DNA of 64,000 nucleotides from Holothuria scabra (GCA_037179385.1 CM074179.1:5022001-5086000); one strand, 5' to 3'. Positions 37,708 through 49,862 are shown, numbered from the stretch's first letter. Made by a program: numbers and translations. The notes: generated from the letters alone by a model not told the origin.

Positions 37708-38418
37708 GTAAGTTCTGATCCATTTAATATATCATCTAGCTTTCAGGGCTAAGAGAAGCTTTTAAAAGGGGACAACCAAAATGAGCAAATAAGATGTCAG
37801 TCCATCTTATTTCTCAAGTGCATTTAGTGAGGGGCACCATGGCCATCAGTAAGGGCACAACAGCCATATCTGTTAGTGTTGCTAGTTATTTCAGGCCCTC
37901 ACCTTATCCCCACCCTTGCACTGTGAGAAATTTTATAGAGAAGTAGGAAAATCTGTAATAAATGCAAATCTCATGCAATTTTACTGGACAAAACATGTAA
38001 AGCTTTTAGTCTACTTGGCTAAAATGCAGTGCTAGACATTTTCCCCAACACAAACTATTTAACCAAAATTGCCATTGGTAACCCTTTTGGAATGTATTTT
38101 GCAAGTCACAGACCATAACTGCTATGAGCCCATGCTTAATTCCTCCCATGCAACGCTTAATTGTACAGATACTTGGGCCTATCATCCTCTCGGTCAAACA
38201 GCCCCATTCACTTGTTCATGATTGGAATAACCACAGGCAGTAGGAGGGTCAGCCCAAAAGCACTTACAAAATTACCAAACACTTGCAAATTTCCTCCTAC
38301 TCAATTACAAAAACCTTGGGATACTTTGAACATAAGTTGTACAGACAATAAGTTTGGCAACGAGACATTCTCGAATTTCACAATTTTCAAATAAAAATAT
38401 TGTTACATGATCAAAATA

Positions 38419-39627
38419 GGGCCCATCCAATGATGCTCTGTTAATGGTACTTTTAAGGCTGTACATACATTTTGGGTCCAACACCCAACATGTGCCCTTG
38501 GGTCCATTTGGTGAAATATTGCAAAATGGTCCACACTGGGTCCACTTAATCTTAAACATAGCTTACAGCCTGTCATAATGATGCTTGGTTAGGGATCTGT
38601 ATATAGTCGTCTTCAAGTATGGGTCTAAGGTCCCATGTGGGCCCTATGGCCTTTTCCGTACATAATATTCTGCAAATTTCTTCCCCTTCAGATTCTCTTG
38701 TACAATGTTGACAGTCAGTAATGATGGTATTCAGTTAGTGGCACGTTTAGGGTGATCGAGCATTTGAGGTCCAAGGTCCAAGTGGACCCTATAGTGTCAT
38801 TGTAAATTCTTATGATTAACTTTTTCTCATCTTAATGTTAAATAGAGTTGACAATCTGTTATAATGATGCTTGATTCAAGAACTGTTTATGGTTTTCTAA
38901 AATTTTGGTCCATGGTTCAAATTGGGCCCTGTGACCTATTTTGTGAGAAATCTGCAAAGAAATGCTTCTTTAACTAATGTACAGATTTTGTTGCATAATG
39001 TTGATGGTATGTTGTAATGTGAAGTTGGCTAGTGGGTCCTTAAGGGTGTACAGGATCCAGGGCCCCAAGATGGACCGTAGGGTCTATCTTGCAAAATATT
39101 GCAAAATATGTAAGCCTTTCTTCCAATTAATATTGAACAGGGTGGATTGCCTGTCAGTAATGCTTGATCATTGATCTAGGGTAGGATTTACTAACATTTA
39201 CCTGACTTGTAAATTTCTTAAGTGGTATTTTTAAAACATACGAAAGGAAAATCACATGACACACTTTGTCGTAACATTCACGAAACATTTCAGATCATGT
39301 GAAGACATGTTTGTACTAATACAGACTAAAACCCAGGGACCCAAGTTTGTCAAAGGTATGAGCTTCAGTTCCACTGGTGCTCTAGTTTTAGAACAAAGTC
39401 AACAGCCTGTTATAATGATCCTTGGTTAGTTAGCTGCTTATGGTTTTCAGTAATTTAGTCCACAGTTCCATTTGGACCCTACACCCAATGTCATGACAAT
39501 CTGCAAAAATGCTTCTTCAATAATTTTGTTCAACAATGTTGATGGTTTGTCGTAATCATACTTGATTAGTGGTTCCTTCCTGATGCAACCACTAATCAAG
39601 TATCATTACAACAAACCATCAACATTG
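38419..39627 (+). repeat. Degenerate ~145-bp tandem repeat in intron 1 (copy 2)
   Basis: Copy 2 counterpart of 14270-15480, with the same order of units and the same terminal hairpin. Confidence 0.72.
39534..39627. repeat. Long hairpin: 41-bp arms (copy 2)
   Basis: Counterpart of 15387-15480; arms are 39534-39574 and 39587-39627. Confidence 0.9.
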
Positions 39628-40083
39628 ATGCACGGGATCCTACAATATCATAATACAATTCAGCCCAACAGCTTCTCTACATCAGGTTCATACAATATCT
39701 ATGTAGAGATCCCACAAAACCTACCTAAATAGCCAGACGAAATTTACTGCATTCAAAGCCAAGGAACTGCTCAAACTGTTGGCAAAACCATTCTGTTCGC
39801 CACACAACAAAATTTGGCAATTGTATCTTCTCTCTAATTGGATACAAATCTTACCGGCCTCTGTACTGGGAGTCTGGGATTGATCATATGGTATACAACG
39901 ACAAATGCCTATATCAACTTACTAAGATATGTGGAGCAGGAAAAAAGGCAACAGTCAACAAAATTAGCACATTTCCAAAGTTCAAAAGGCTGTAGTCTGC
40001 TACATAGTCACATGTCTCCTTTATCAGCCCAACCTACTATTAGCTAATCCTTATTCCGCTGTCTCATAACTTATCCTTCACAG

Positions 40084-40299
40084 GATGAAACGCCCCGCGA
40101 AGTGGTAGTAAAAGGGGACACTGTCAGGGTACGAACAACAACAATGGCCGACAAAGATCACCAAATCAAGTTGTGTTTATGGAGAGAAATGGCTGCAAAT
40201 GCACTCACCACTGGAGACTACGTCACGGCCAAAAACGTAATTGTAACCTCATACCAAAGCGAAATCCAAGTGGCAACAACATCCAGAACAAGACTTGAG
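40084..40299 (+). CDS. OB-fold gene copy 2, exon 2
   Basis: Identical in structure to 15938-16153: acceptor ending TTCACAG, 72 codons, donor GTATGT, phase 0 on both sides. It encodes the second OB-fold-like domain with the motif QIKLCLWREMA and the strand AKNVIVTSY. No frameshift or stop was seen. Intron 1 upstream is 2376 bp (about 50 bp longer than in copy 1, mainly from the ~56-bp extra stretch). Intron 2 downstream is 2189 bp and carries the 367-bp MITE. Confidence 0.72.
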
Positions 40300-40846
40300 G
40301 TATGTTCTTCATCCATAAATCAAATGCACACTCAACAGGGCAAATAATTCCCATATAAAGCAGTGTATACCTCTCATATCAGAAAAATTCCATTACCAAG
40401 GTGTGCCAAACAAGGCAGCTCAACTCACTTCCCACATTAATAATTATTTTCCCAAATATAATTTCGAATGTCTTGTATTGAAAGGAACAAGCACTCTTGA
40501 CTTGAAAGGTCATCCATTAGCCTCAGAATGTGACTTTAAAAAAAGTTATTCCCAATATGTGTCAAATTCAGAAGCATGCATAATTTGGATAGTAAGCATC
40601 TGTAACTGCATTGCCCCATGAAAAAATAATGCCTTCTTTTTCATAACAGTCAGAACTCCCAAGAAGCTATTGATCAGTGTTTACAAATTTTGCTAAAACA
40701 TCTCCAAACAAGAAGCAAACATCTCTTGTAAATCTTGGTTGAGCTCTATAAAAGTGACTTCTAAGATAGTGTAAACCATTGGTATTGCTTCCAGTACACT
40801 GGAATCCAAAATTCCAAGTTTTGCCACTGAATATCAACTGTCAATT

Positions 40847-41213
40847 AACCCTTCCAAAGTAGCCTCCATCATGTTTTAGGAATGCTTCAGACGTGAATTC
40901 TCTAAGCACTCCACCTCTTGGATGAGCACCATGGCCTTCCCCAGCACACCATCAAGCACCTTGTGCTCGTCCCATGGACCCACCAGTAAAATAACCTACT
41001 TTGGTTCAGTCTCCATACACCCTACAGAAACGAACTCCCAAATATCTGCAACATATATCGTTATCTGCCCTGACATGTTGGCAAGCAAGATTACCAGGGC
41101 ATGTGTAGCAATAGTAGCTGGCTCTGAGCAGTCATTCCCAGCACTCCGTATTCCCACCCAGCACTTCAGGCAAACACATCCTAAAACATGATGGAGGCTA
41201 CTTTCGAAGGGTT
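40847..41213. mobile_element. 367-bp MITE in intron 2 (copy 2)
   Basis: Counterpart of 16701-17067. Confidence 0.72.
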
Positions 41214-42488
41214 CCTTCCTGACCAGAAATTGTAACTACCAAACCTAAAACGAGCTACACATTTACTCCCTATAGTTAATGAGGGAAAAATTGATGGCTA
41301 AAATATGGGGTACATGCCACGAGGTGACATGACATGCTTCCCCAAATCAATTGCCCAGCATTCAAATTCAGCCACCTACATCCCTGATGGTTACACTAGG
41401 AAAAAGGACCAAAGATCAAATGATTCATCTTTCTTTGGTCACAACTCAACAACAGCATAACACCCATTTTTCTCCAACAAGGGTGCACATTCCTGAATCA
41501 AAATTGCCACTTTCGGAACAAGGGAAAAACTTGCCCCCTAAAAATTGCAACAATCCCCTAAAAATTCCGTTCAAAGGACAAATTTTACCATTTCAGACCA
41601 CAGTTATCAAATATACATTTTTAGAGGCAACCCCAGCCTGCCCAGGGTTTCCCTCTCTTTAAAATCTGTGGTGAACATTGAGTACCCTATTTCAAATGGG
41701 AAGCATGGATACATTTCTTCACTACCATGTAGGTGTGTTATATCACCTACTGAAACCTTTCCATCATTTTAGGAAGGTCAAAAGTCCACTACAGGCACTT
41801 ATACATCTAATGTACACACTATTACCATATTGTAACACAAAGCTTCATCCTCCAAATAGTACAGCTGCCTGAAAACCACTGCAGCAATAATTTTGGCACA
41901 TTTTTCGGGGCATTCAAACAGAATCTCTTAAACTTGATAAAAAAATCTGGGCAACCTTTCCCACTTTAACTTAGTCCGATGCCACTTTTTGTCCTTTCCT
42001 GCCAAATTTTAGACCTAAGACAATTTTGGGAAGTAATTTGGCCCTGCTAACCTAGTACACTTATGGTCTCAGTTAAATTTCTTCTATTTGCAAGAACAAC
42101 AGAAGTCTCCAGGAAGCAGGTATACAGTACTTTCAAACTGGTATAGATAGCTCAAATGTAGTTCAGCCAGTCTGAGGGCCAAACTTGGTGCATGGTTATA
42201 AATGGTTCTCTCTTAGTGAGAAGCAGAGGAAAGTAACTAGCAAAGATGAATATGAGATTCCTTTGACATCTTATTGTGCCCTACATCATGCATTGATGTG
42301 TCATAATTATCAGGGACCCCCAAATTAGAGCCAACGCCCTAAAGGGGCAGTAGGGACCACTTTGAGACCCACTGTGTACACCTTGCATACTCCTGCATAA
42401 AGCATACATCTCCAACAACACCTTCAAATAAATCTCAATGCATGTTATTTTTGTCAATTTTCAACCCTTTTGATTTTCTTTTCAACAG

Positions 42489-42779
42489 GTCAGTGCTCCA
42501 CCGGAAGAAACACTCAATCTAACTTTGCTTGGCCTAGAATACCATGATCAGCAGTTCAAAATCCTTGCCCAACTAGACGGGGACAAAATCTCCACCTTCA
42601 AGTGTCCTGTCGATATTGCCTCAGACCTACTCAGTGACCAGGAACAAACTGAGGATGCCGCATTCCATGACCTTCCATTGCAAGAACAACTGTTGGACTT
42701 AATGCCAGGAATCTGTACAGTTAAGATCACGGACATAACAATAAAGTCGGTTGTATCTCCACTGGAAAAACTTCCATAA
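42489..42779 (+). CDS. OB-fold gene copy 2, exon 3 (complete C-terminus)
   Basis: Terminal exon of 97 codons including the stop, after acceptor TTCAACAG and in frame with exon 2. It ends ITIKSVVSPLEKLP followed by TAA. The inverted relic at 2651-2811 keeps a similar last codon block and the same stop context, which supports this as the true C-terminus rather than the longer frame of copy 1. With 145 + 72 + 96 codons the predicted protein is about 313 residues. The nearest clear AATAAA lies about 0.8 kb downstream, near 43616. The C-terminal domain is unrecognised. Confidence 0.7.
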   Translation, partial: VSAPPEETLNLTLLGLEYHDQQFKILAQLDGDKISTFKCPVDIASDLLSDQEQTEDAAFHDLPLQEQLLDLMPGICTVKITDITIKSVVSPLEKLP

Positions 42780-43339
42780 AATCATGACTTGAAACTAACT
42801 ATATATTGAAAACCTCTCACAAGGATTTATTTTCATCAGGCCTTTTCACAGCCAAGTCACCAAACATTTGAAAATTACAAATACTTGCAGTTACTCTGCA
42901 CAATACTACACTGGTTGTTCCTGACAGGTCCAAGACCAAATTCTTTACTCGCCAAATTCCAGCAATGTACAAACTTGCAAAATATTTCCCTTGTGAAAAT
43001 TCCCGATCCACAGTACTATTTAATGTCAGTTATACAAAAAGACATAACAGATTTCACAATCAACCACTTGAAGTGAAATGACATATAACTTTCAGCATTT
43101 TGTATCACAGCAATCCAACAAAGCTATGGACATGGGAATTGGATCAATTGGGTCTATATTTCAACCTCTTTAATTTATTCTTGTACATCAACACCTCAGG
43201 TACACTTTAAGCCACAGTAAGTCTATTCTGTGAACACTTTAAGACAACCTATTTTTACTGCAATGGTTGCCTTGCCACTGTCCATCTATTCCTGACCAGT
43301 TACCCAAAGCTGTCATTATCGCTGTCGTGTTCCTTGTGT

Positions 43340-44595
43340 AATGAGCCATTTAGGGTGTTCACATATGTATGGTGGCCCTATGGCCCATCTTATATAATTC
43401 TAGAAAACACCTCTCCTCCTACAATTGTATTTATACAATATTGATGGCATGTTATAATGTTACTCTATTAGTTGTATCTTCAAAGAGCTCATGACTTTTG
43501 AGTCCAAGTCCCAAAATGGGCTGTAATGTCCATTTTGTTGAGAGTAACTAAATATTCTTTCGCTTGACCCTTATTATGCTGAAAGGGAGATATCTTCACC
43601 AAGCGCACTCTTCAAATAAATGAATTCAATACCATACATTTCATAGAAAAGAATGCCTTCCAACCCTGTTTTGGCTTCAACTGTTAGAAATGGTGGCACT
43701 AATGATGCTTGGCCAGCTATCTCTTTAGGCTAGTCTTGAATTATGGTCTAATGTGCCTTGTGCTCTCAGTGGCCCATTTTGTCAAATTCTGCAAAAGTTT
43801 TCACTCCTACAAATTATTTTGTAAAGTACTGACGGTGTGCCATATTAATAATCTTTTCATGGTACTTTTACGATGTACAAAATTTTGGGTGCAGGGCCCG
43901 AGATGGACCCTATGAATCCATCTTGTCAAATATTGCACAATGTTCAAGCCCCTCCTCCAATTAATGTTAAACAGACCTGATAGCCTGTTACAATGATCCA
44001 TGACTGGTAATCTGTTTATGGTTTCCTAGAACTTTGAGCACAAGGGCCCATCTGCCTCTGTGGCCTTTATCAAATTTTGCTAAGTGATCACTCCTGCTCA
44101 TTCTCTTGTAAGTTGTTTATGGTCTGTCATAGTTGGAATTCACATGGTGGTACCTTCCATGTGTTGAGAAGGTGGGGTCCAAGGCCCAAGATGGACCATA
44201 CAGCCCATTTGTGAAGTATTGCAACCAATTAATTTTTTTTAGTTCACTTTAAAAAAAATTGATGTCATGTTTAAATGATGCTTGATCAGTCATCTGGGAT
44301 GGTCAAGGTCTCATATGGGCCTCATAATCCTTTAATAAAATATGCAAAGCACACCTTCAAATTGCACATTCCCTTGTTCAATCTCTCATTTGTTATCATG
44401 ATGCTTGAACAGTGGTTCCTCCACAGTGTACAGAAGTTTCGGGTCCAAGGTTTAAGAAGGGCCCTAGCACTCATTTTATGAAATATTGCAACATGGTTAA
44501 CATTCTTTCTTCAGATAACATGAAACAAAATTGACCATCTGTTATAATGTTTCGTTACTGGTCTGTGTGTGGTTTTCAAGGCATTTGGTTGTAAG
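43340..44595 (+). repeat. Degenerate ~145-bp tandem repeat, 3' flank of gene (copy 2)
   Basis: Copy 2 counterpart of 19200-20460. Confidence 0.7.
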
Positions 44596-44857
44596 TTTCA
44601 GATTCACCTTTACAATTTGATAATTGTCATAACAGTACTGTGTACAATAGTGGTACATACCTTCAAAATGTTCACTATCTGCAAGATCGTGATAACTTAT
44701 GTCTACCTCGTCAACTATGCAATATGCTTAAACCCTTCCAATTAATGTAAAAGACAATGTAGCTATGAGCCTCAGCACAATTGGTGCTCTACTTTGGTTT
44801 CTACTTTCAACATTATTATTACTTACCACAACGTATTTCTATGTGTACATTTTGACG

Positions 44858-45784
44858 ATACTGTTCTTTTAACAAACTGCTACCAATTGTGTGTATATTT
44901 TTTTATCATACTGTTCTTTCAACAAACTGCTACCAATTGTGTGTACATTTTGATCATACTGTTCTTTCAACAAACTGCTACCAATTGTGTGTATATTTTG
45001 ATCATACTCTTCTTTCAACAAACTGCTACCAATTGTGTGTACATTTTGATCATACTCTTCTTTCAACAAACTGCTACCAATTGTGTGTATATTTTGATCA
45101 TACTGTTCTTTCAACAAACTGCTACCAATTGTGTGTACATTTTGATCATACTCTTCTTTCAACAAACTGCTACCAATTGTGTGTATATTTTGATCATACT
45201 CTTCTTTCAACAAACTGCTACCAATTGTGTGTACATTTTGATCATACTCTTCTTTCAACAAACTGCTACCAATTGTGTGTACATTTTGATCATACTGTTC
45301 TTTCAACAAACTGCTACCAATTGTGTGTATATTTTGATCATACTGTTCTTTCAACAAACTGCTACCAATTGTGTGTATATTTTGATCATGCTGTTCTTTC
45401 AACAAACTGCTACCAATTGTGTGTACATTTTGATCATACTCTTCTTTCAACAAACTGCTACCAATTGTGTGTACATTTTGATCATACTCTTCTTTCAACA
45501 AACTGCTACCAATTGTGTGTATATTTTGATCATACTGTTCTTTCAACAAACTGCTACCAATTGTGTGTACATTTTGATCACACTCTTCTTTCAACAAACT
45601 GCTACCAATTGTGTGTATATTTTGATCATACTGTTCTTTCAACAAACTGCTACCAATTGTGTGTATGTTTTGATCATACTGTTCTTTCAACAAACTGCTA
45701 CCAATTGTGTGTATATTTTGATCATACTGTTCTTTCAACAAACTGCTACCAATTAAGTGTATATTCTGATCATACTGTGCTTTA
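44858..45784 (+). repeat. 48-bp minisatellite, about 19 units (copy 2, complete)
   Basis: Complete version of the array, with the same order of variants as copy 1. It decays at its right end into ATACTGTGCTTTAGAC. One or two further degenerate units occur at about 45905-45990. The inverted arm at 1310-1375 / 25370-25435 has only about one and a half units, so expansion happened in the + arm only. Confidence 0.98.
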
Positions 45785-47490
45785 GACTAAATATCGCATC
45801 TTCTATTTGTGGACAATTTTGTCTGTTCTGATATGCTTGAAGTTCATCAATCCATGCATAATTTTCAAACTGGACCATGTAACAACCAATCAACCCTTAG
45901 AATCAGCTTCAAATTATTTGTACATTTTCGTCATACTGTGACAGTATGAATTATGTGTACATTATAATCATACCATTCTTGCAACAAACCATTTGTGTTC
46001 CTGCATTTTTTATTTTCTTATAATTAGAGAGTACATACAGCAATCAGAGTCCTAACAGACATGGGGCTTTAACCCCACACTTTTCATCCATGATTACTTT
46101 GGACCCCCTTAAAACCTTTCAGTACCACTGTATGAGCATATCAAGCAGCCTCCATGCTCAACCCCCATCCACTTCAGTGCTCCACACTCTCTGACTTTTG
46201 TGATCATTCAGCAGCAGTCTCTTCAAAGTGTTTTGCCTTCCAGATTGCTTTCATTGATTTCTTTTATACTTGCACATCTTTCAGTAGTCAACTATTGTAG
46301 GACTTGAAAATTTTTGGGTCCACAGCCACATATAGCCCTGTAGGGCCTTTTCATCAAATTCTGTACTTCAGCAAATTCTCCTCTATAATGTTAATGGTTC
46401 ATCCAATCATATTCACTCAGTGGTACCTTCTGTGTATACAGAAATTTGGCATCCAGGCCCAACACATGCCAAGATTAGATTTCTTTTATAGAAGTTGCAA
46501 AGTGATCAACTTTTTTCCCCAATTAATGGTTCAAAAAGTTAATCACCTGGTATGAAATTCATTGGGTCATCTGTTCTTCAAAACTTGGGTCCAAAAAGGT
46601 ACTTTGTAATTACATCATGTAAAAATTTCCAAAATAATTCAGCTACACACTTACTGCAATTGCTCATAGTTTGTCAAAATGATATGGCTATTAGAACCCC
46701 CAAGATGTACAGTCTATAGAGTCTAAAACCCAAGGTTGGCCAGCCTATTTTGTCAAATAGTGAAAATGGTTACCCTTTCATGTAGTCAATCTTGAACAGA
46801 CTTAACAGCCAGTCCAAAATAGTGTTTGGCTTCATCATCTCTTCATTCTTTTCTCAAAGTTTTTGAGAAAAGATTCATGACTGCAGGCTCTCTCAGATCC
46901 TCTTGTACAATGATCATGATTTGTAATACTCATACTCTGTTAAGGACACCTTCAAATTGTTCAGGATCCAACTTCCGTTATATTTACAAATGCTAACCCT
47001 TTCTACTAATGATACATGTTAAACAAGACTTGACAGTATTATGAAGATGCTAACTTGGCCATCTTGGTTATGTAATAAAGGTGAGCAGTTACAACATTTT
47101 ATTGTTCTTCTACTTTCTTTCCATAAATCATGTCTATATTTTATATTACCACAGTTGCATAATCAATTTATTCAGTTACTGTTATAATAGTAACCCCCTG
47201 AACTGCCAGTATTACCTCATACCAATATTTCCTCTCGCCCGATTTACACCTAGGACTTCGAAAATGATACCTATAAGCAATTGAGTAACAAAAATAAATG
47301 GTGTGCTACAACTGGAAAAAAAAAAATATCCAAACCAAACTTGACCATTTAGAAACCATTTAGAAAATGCCCTGAAACTTCCAAGTAACCAACTTACACC
47401 TGCATCAGCCCATTCCAATCCAGCACTGATATGTTTGAGATCAGCTTGACAGCTGCACAAAACCATTTGTTGGAGATATCGAGGTTCCAC
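45785..47490. repeat. Right flank, inverted relative of 24071-25620 (and of 1-1550)
   Basis: This stretch is the reverse complement of the start of each large copy at moderate identity. For example, 46960-47105 matches the minus strand of 24370-24530, and 46300-46560 matches the minus strand of about 24890-25150. It extends the + arm of the inverted paralogous unit beyond the minisatellite. It carries more ~145-bp repeat units. No credible gene was seen. Confidence 0.8.
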
Positions 47491-47690
47491 TCTGTAGTCC
47501 ATCTTGTTGGTCCCCCATTTAATTCAATTCCTACCTTTCATTATTCCATCTCATTGGTCACCCATCTCATTAATGCCCCCATCTCATTAGTCTTTCCCCT
47601 AATTTGTTTAGGAATTGGGGTTAGGTCAACTTTATGACATGGGGTACCAGTGAGACAGAAAACCAGGGAGGTGGTGGACTATACACATTA
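47491..47690. mobile_element. Foldback MITE, family F, diverged copy
   Basis: Same word set as the copy at 11758 (GTAGTCCATCTTGTTGGTCC at the left, GGTGGTGGACTATAC at the right, internal CCATCTCATTGGT). An independent, more diverged insertion. Confidence 0.6.
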
Positions 47691-48276
47691 TCCTGAAGTA
47701 CATTATACCTTATCATGCTCTTTCAGCAAACCCTGAGCATATCTTGGATGGGAATCACATTTCATCTTTCATGGCAACTTGCACTATTCAAGCCACATTT
47801 CCGTCTAATTCAGGACATAAACAGTAGTTGTTGTACAATGCTAGAAAACCACAAGTGTGGGAAAAGCGTGACCACCTATGAATTCTGACATTCATATCAA
47901 ACCGCTCAGTCAAAAATTTCTATCACAATTGGTTTCTTTAATAATCTAAAAACTCGGATTCCACTTGCATCAAAACCCCACCTTACTTTCACCTTAGGTC
48001 AGGGTTCAAATTTTGAACCTGCTAGTTACTCAACTTCATTGTCAATACCCAATCATCCATAGGACCAGTTCCTATCACTTACATCAGCCTTCAACAAAAA
48101 TTTGGATAGGCCTTAAATATGTATTCATATCTTACTACTGGTATCAATATTACAACCAATGATGTCACACAACTACCAGTAGCCCATGGACACCCTCACC
48201 CCAAAACTAAAAGTGTCATAAACCCTTTTTACCCCTTCCCCCAATCTACAACAAGGGTACATGAATAAAACAGGAT

Positions 48277-48480
48277 AATATCTATATTCCCCCATCTGGT
48301 TGCTCTCCATCTTCTAAGTCCCCCATCTCATAACCCCAACCTGTCCATAACAAGAAAGGTGACTAATGAGACAGGAAACTAATGAGATGGAGAGCAATAA
48401 GACAGAATAATAAAAGAGCGAATAATGAGATGAATCAAGCTAACTACAGGACCAATTGGATGGGTACTATAGAGCTGACA
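48277..48480. mobile_element. Foldback MITE, family F, diverged copy
   Basis: Left end TCTATATTCCCCCATCTGG, right end GGATGGGTACTATAGAGC, with internal CTAATGAGA and CCATCTCAT words. Same family as 11758-11982. Confidence 0.6.
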
Positions 48481-48655
48481 CTCATGAAACCTTCCACACA
48501 CCAGTGAAATGTCTGTTTCATCCCATATCTCATTCCACAAAAACTTTTCCACAATTGCTGGACGGCCCCTTCAACATTCACAGCCCCAAGACATTTTACA
48601 TTTCTTGCAGATATACAATCTGTTAAAGTAAAACACACTTGTTACAATCCTTCCA

Positions 48656-48693
48656 GAGGCAAGGAATCACTAAGCCTTCAGGCTTTCCAGTTA
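48656..48693 (+). repeat. ~38-bp direct repeat, first copy
   Basis: The words GGCAAGGAATCACTAAGCCT, GGCTTTC and GTTA recur about 750 bp downstream at 49406-49443. In both places the + strand can be read GKESLSLxAFxL, so it might be a duplicated short exon, but splice edges are not convincing. Confidence 0.55.
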
Positions 48694-48694
48694 C

Positions 48695-48835
48695 TCAAAT
48701 GTGAGGGAACATGGCCACTTCAATCAAAAATTTACTATGTAAAAATCTTAAGTCAATGGTACTTTTTCCAAAATGTGTCTTGGAGGGGACGATGTCCCCC
48801 TCCCCCCCCCCCCCTACAGGATTGACGCCCATGAC
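48695..48835 (-). repeat. Interspersed repeat CATGGGCGTCAATCCTG, independent copy
   Basis: The minus strand shows CATGGGCGTCAATCCTG, a run of G, GGGGGACATCGTCCCC, TTTTGGAAAAAGTACC and then GTGGCCATGTTCCC. This is the same order as at 8655-8790. Confidence 0.6.
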
Positions 48836-49405
48836 AAGTGGTAATATGTCAGCTTTATGTTACTTTGTTCAACTATTGTCATCAGCTAAAGAATCATTGA
48901 CAAAAGGCTTTGTGCAAAAGTGCTTTTTTTTCATTCAAAAGGCTACGGCTGTACACTTTTGGCATTGTCAGTTTAGCATTTAATAAATCTCTGAAAAAAG
49001 AACTCTTCGTTGTCATATTTTATTTATGGAATATTTATAATGACATCTTCAGTTTTGTCCATCTTTTTGATCCTTTCAAGGGACGTCTACATTTTTTTTC
49101 ACGGCTTAAAATTTTGTTTTACCTTTGTCCTTTCATATAGATATTGTTTGAACAATAGTGAACTGACCATACTAACAACGTATTTCAGTGGTTGATTAAA
49201 TAGCCTTTTCTTCATAAGAGACCTTAAGGTTGACAAGAGTGGCTTCTTTCATACTAAAAATACGTCATCAATAATAGACTGTGCTTTTCCATCATAAGAT
49301 GTCAACATATCATAACATCTAATGTTTAAGGTGCAAAGCATGGTTGCTAAATGTACTAACCATGCTTGTCATGTGGGTGATTAATGCTTGTAAAAATAAA
49401 TTGAA

Positions 49406-49443
49406 AGGCAAGGAATCACTAAGCCTTTTGGCTTTCTGGTTAA
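49406..49443 (+). repeat. ~38-bp direct repeat, second copy
   Basis: Partner of 48656-48693. Here the open frame continues to a stop near 49580 without recognised similarity. Confidence 0.55.
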
Positions 49444-49779
49444 ATATATATTGCCCAGAATCACTATTAATCCAGCAACTGACTTGTGTACATCAAATTG
49501 AAAAGAGCACCAGAGAAGATTTATCAGGATTTGACAAGCTGTGGGTTGATTCATTGGCACTGCTTCACAAAATATTTTAAACCACTGGGAATATTTATGA
49601 GTAACTATACTGTACCTTCATCATATTAGAAAGTTTGCAACTCCTGGTAACACCCTATAGCTAGATCTTTAAATAATATTGTAAGAAGCACACTCCCATC
49701 CTAGTCTTTAGCATTTTACTACATTTTATTAGTCCTGTAGTATATTAAGTTGTGTTGTACAGCTTACCTACAAATTCGG

Positions 49780-49862
49780 CCGGATTCAAGACTAAATCCG
49801 TCCGGATGCCGGATTAGGAAAAATCCCAAACTCCGGCCGGATTTTATATCCGGTGCACCCCT
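49780..49862. mobile_element. Terminal fragment of a hAT-like element (CCGGAT-rich)
   Basis: A cluster of CCGGAT/ATCCGG words ending GGTGCACCCCT. Such ends are typical of hAT-family termini (outer sequence AGGGGTGCACCGGAT). Only one end was found, so it is a fragment. It abuts the start of the tandem duplication at 49865. Confidence 0.5.

Larger units (their letters stand above)
24071..45755. repeat. Large direct duplication, copy 2
   Basis: This is the second copy of the 21.65-kb segment. It is about 63 bp longer than copy 1, mostly because of one extra ~56-bp stretch near 37820-37873 in intron 1 of the OB-fold gene. On its right it continues without a gap through the end of the minisatellite into related sequence at 45756-47490. 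Copy 1 is cut off at the same place by the N gap. The left junction at 24070/24071 is sharp, but I cannot tell whether homology continues left of copy 1, because the window begins there. Confidence 0.95.

Noticed and set aside
44794..45785. Repeat protein gene in copy 2
   Set aside because: Same artefact as in copy 1; no splice context or start signal of note.
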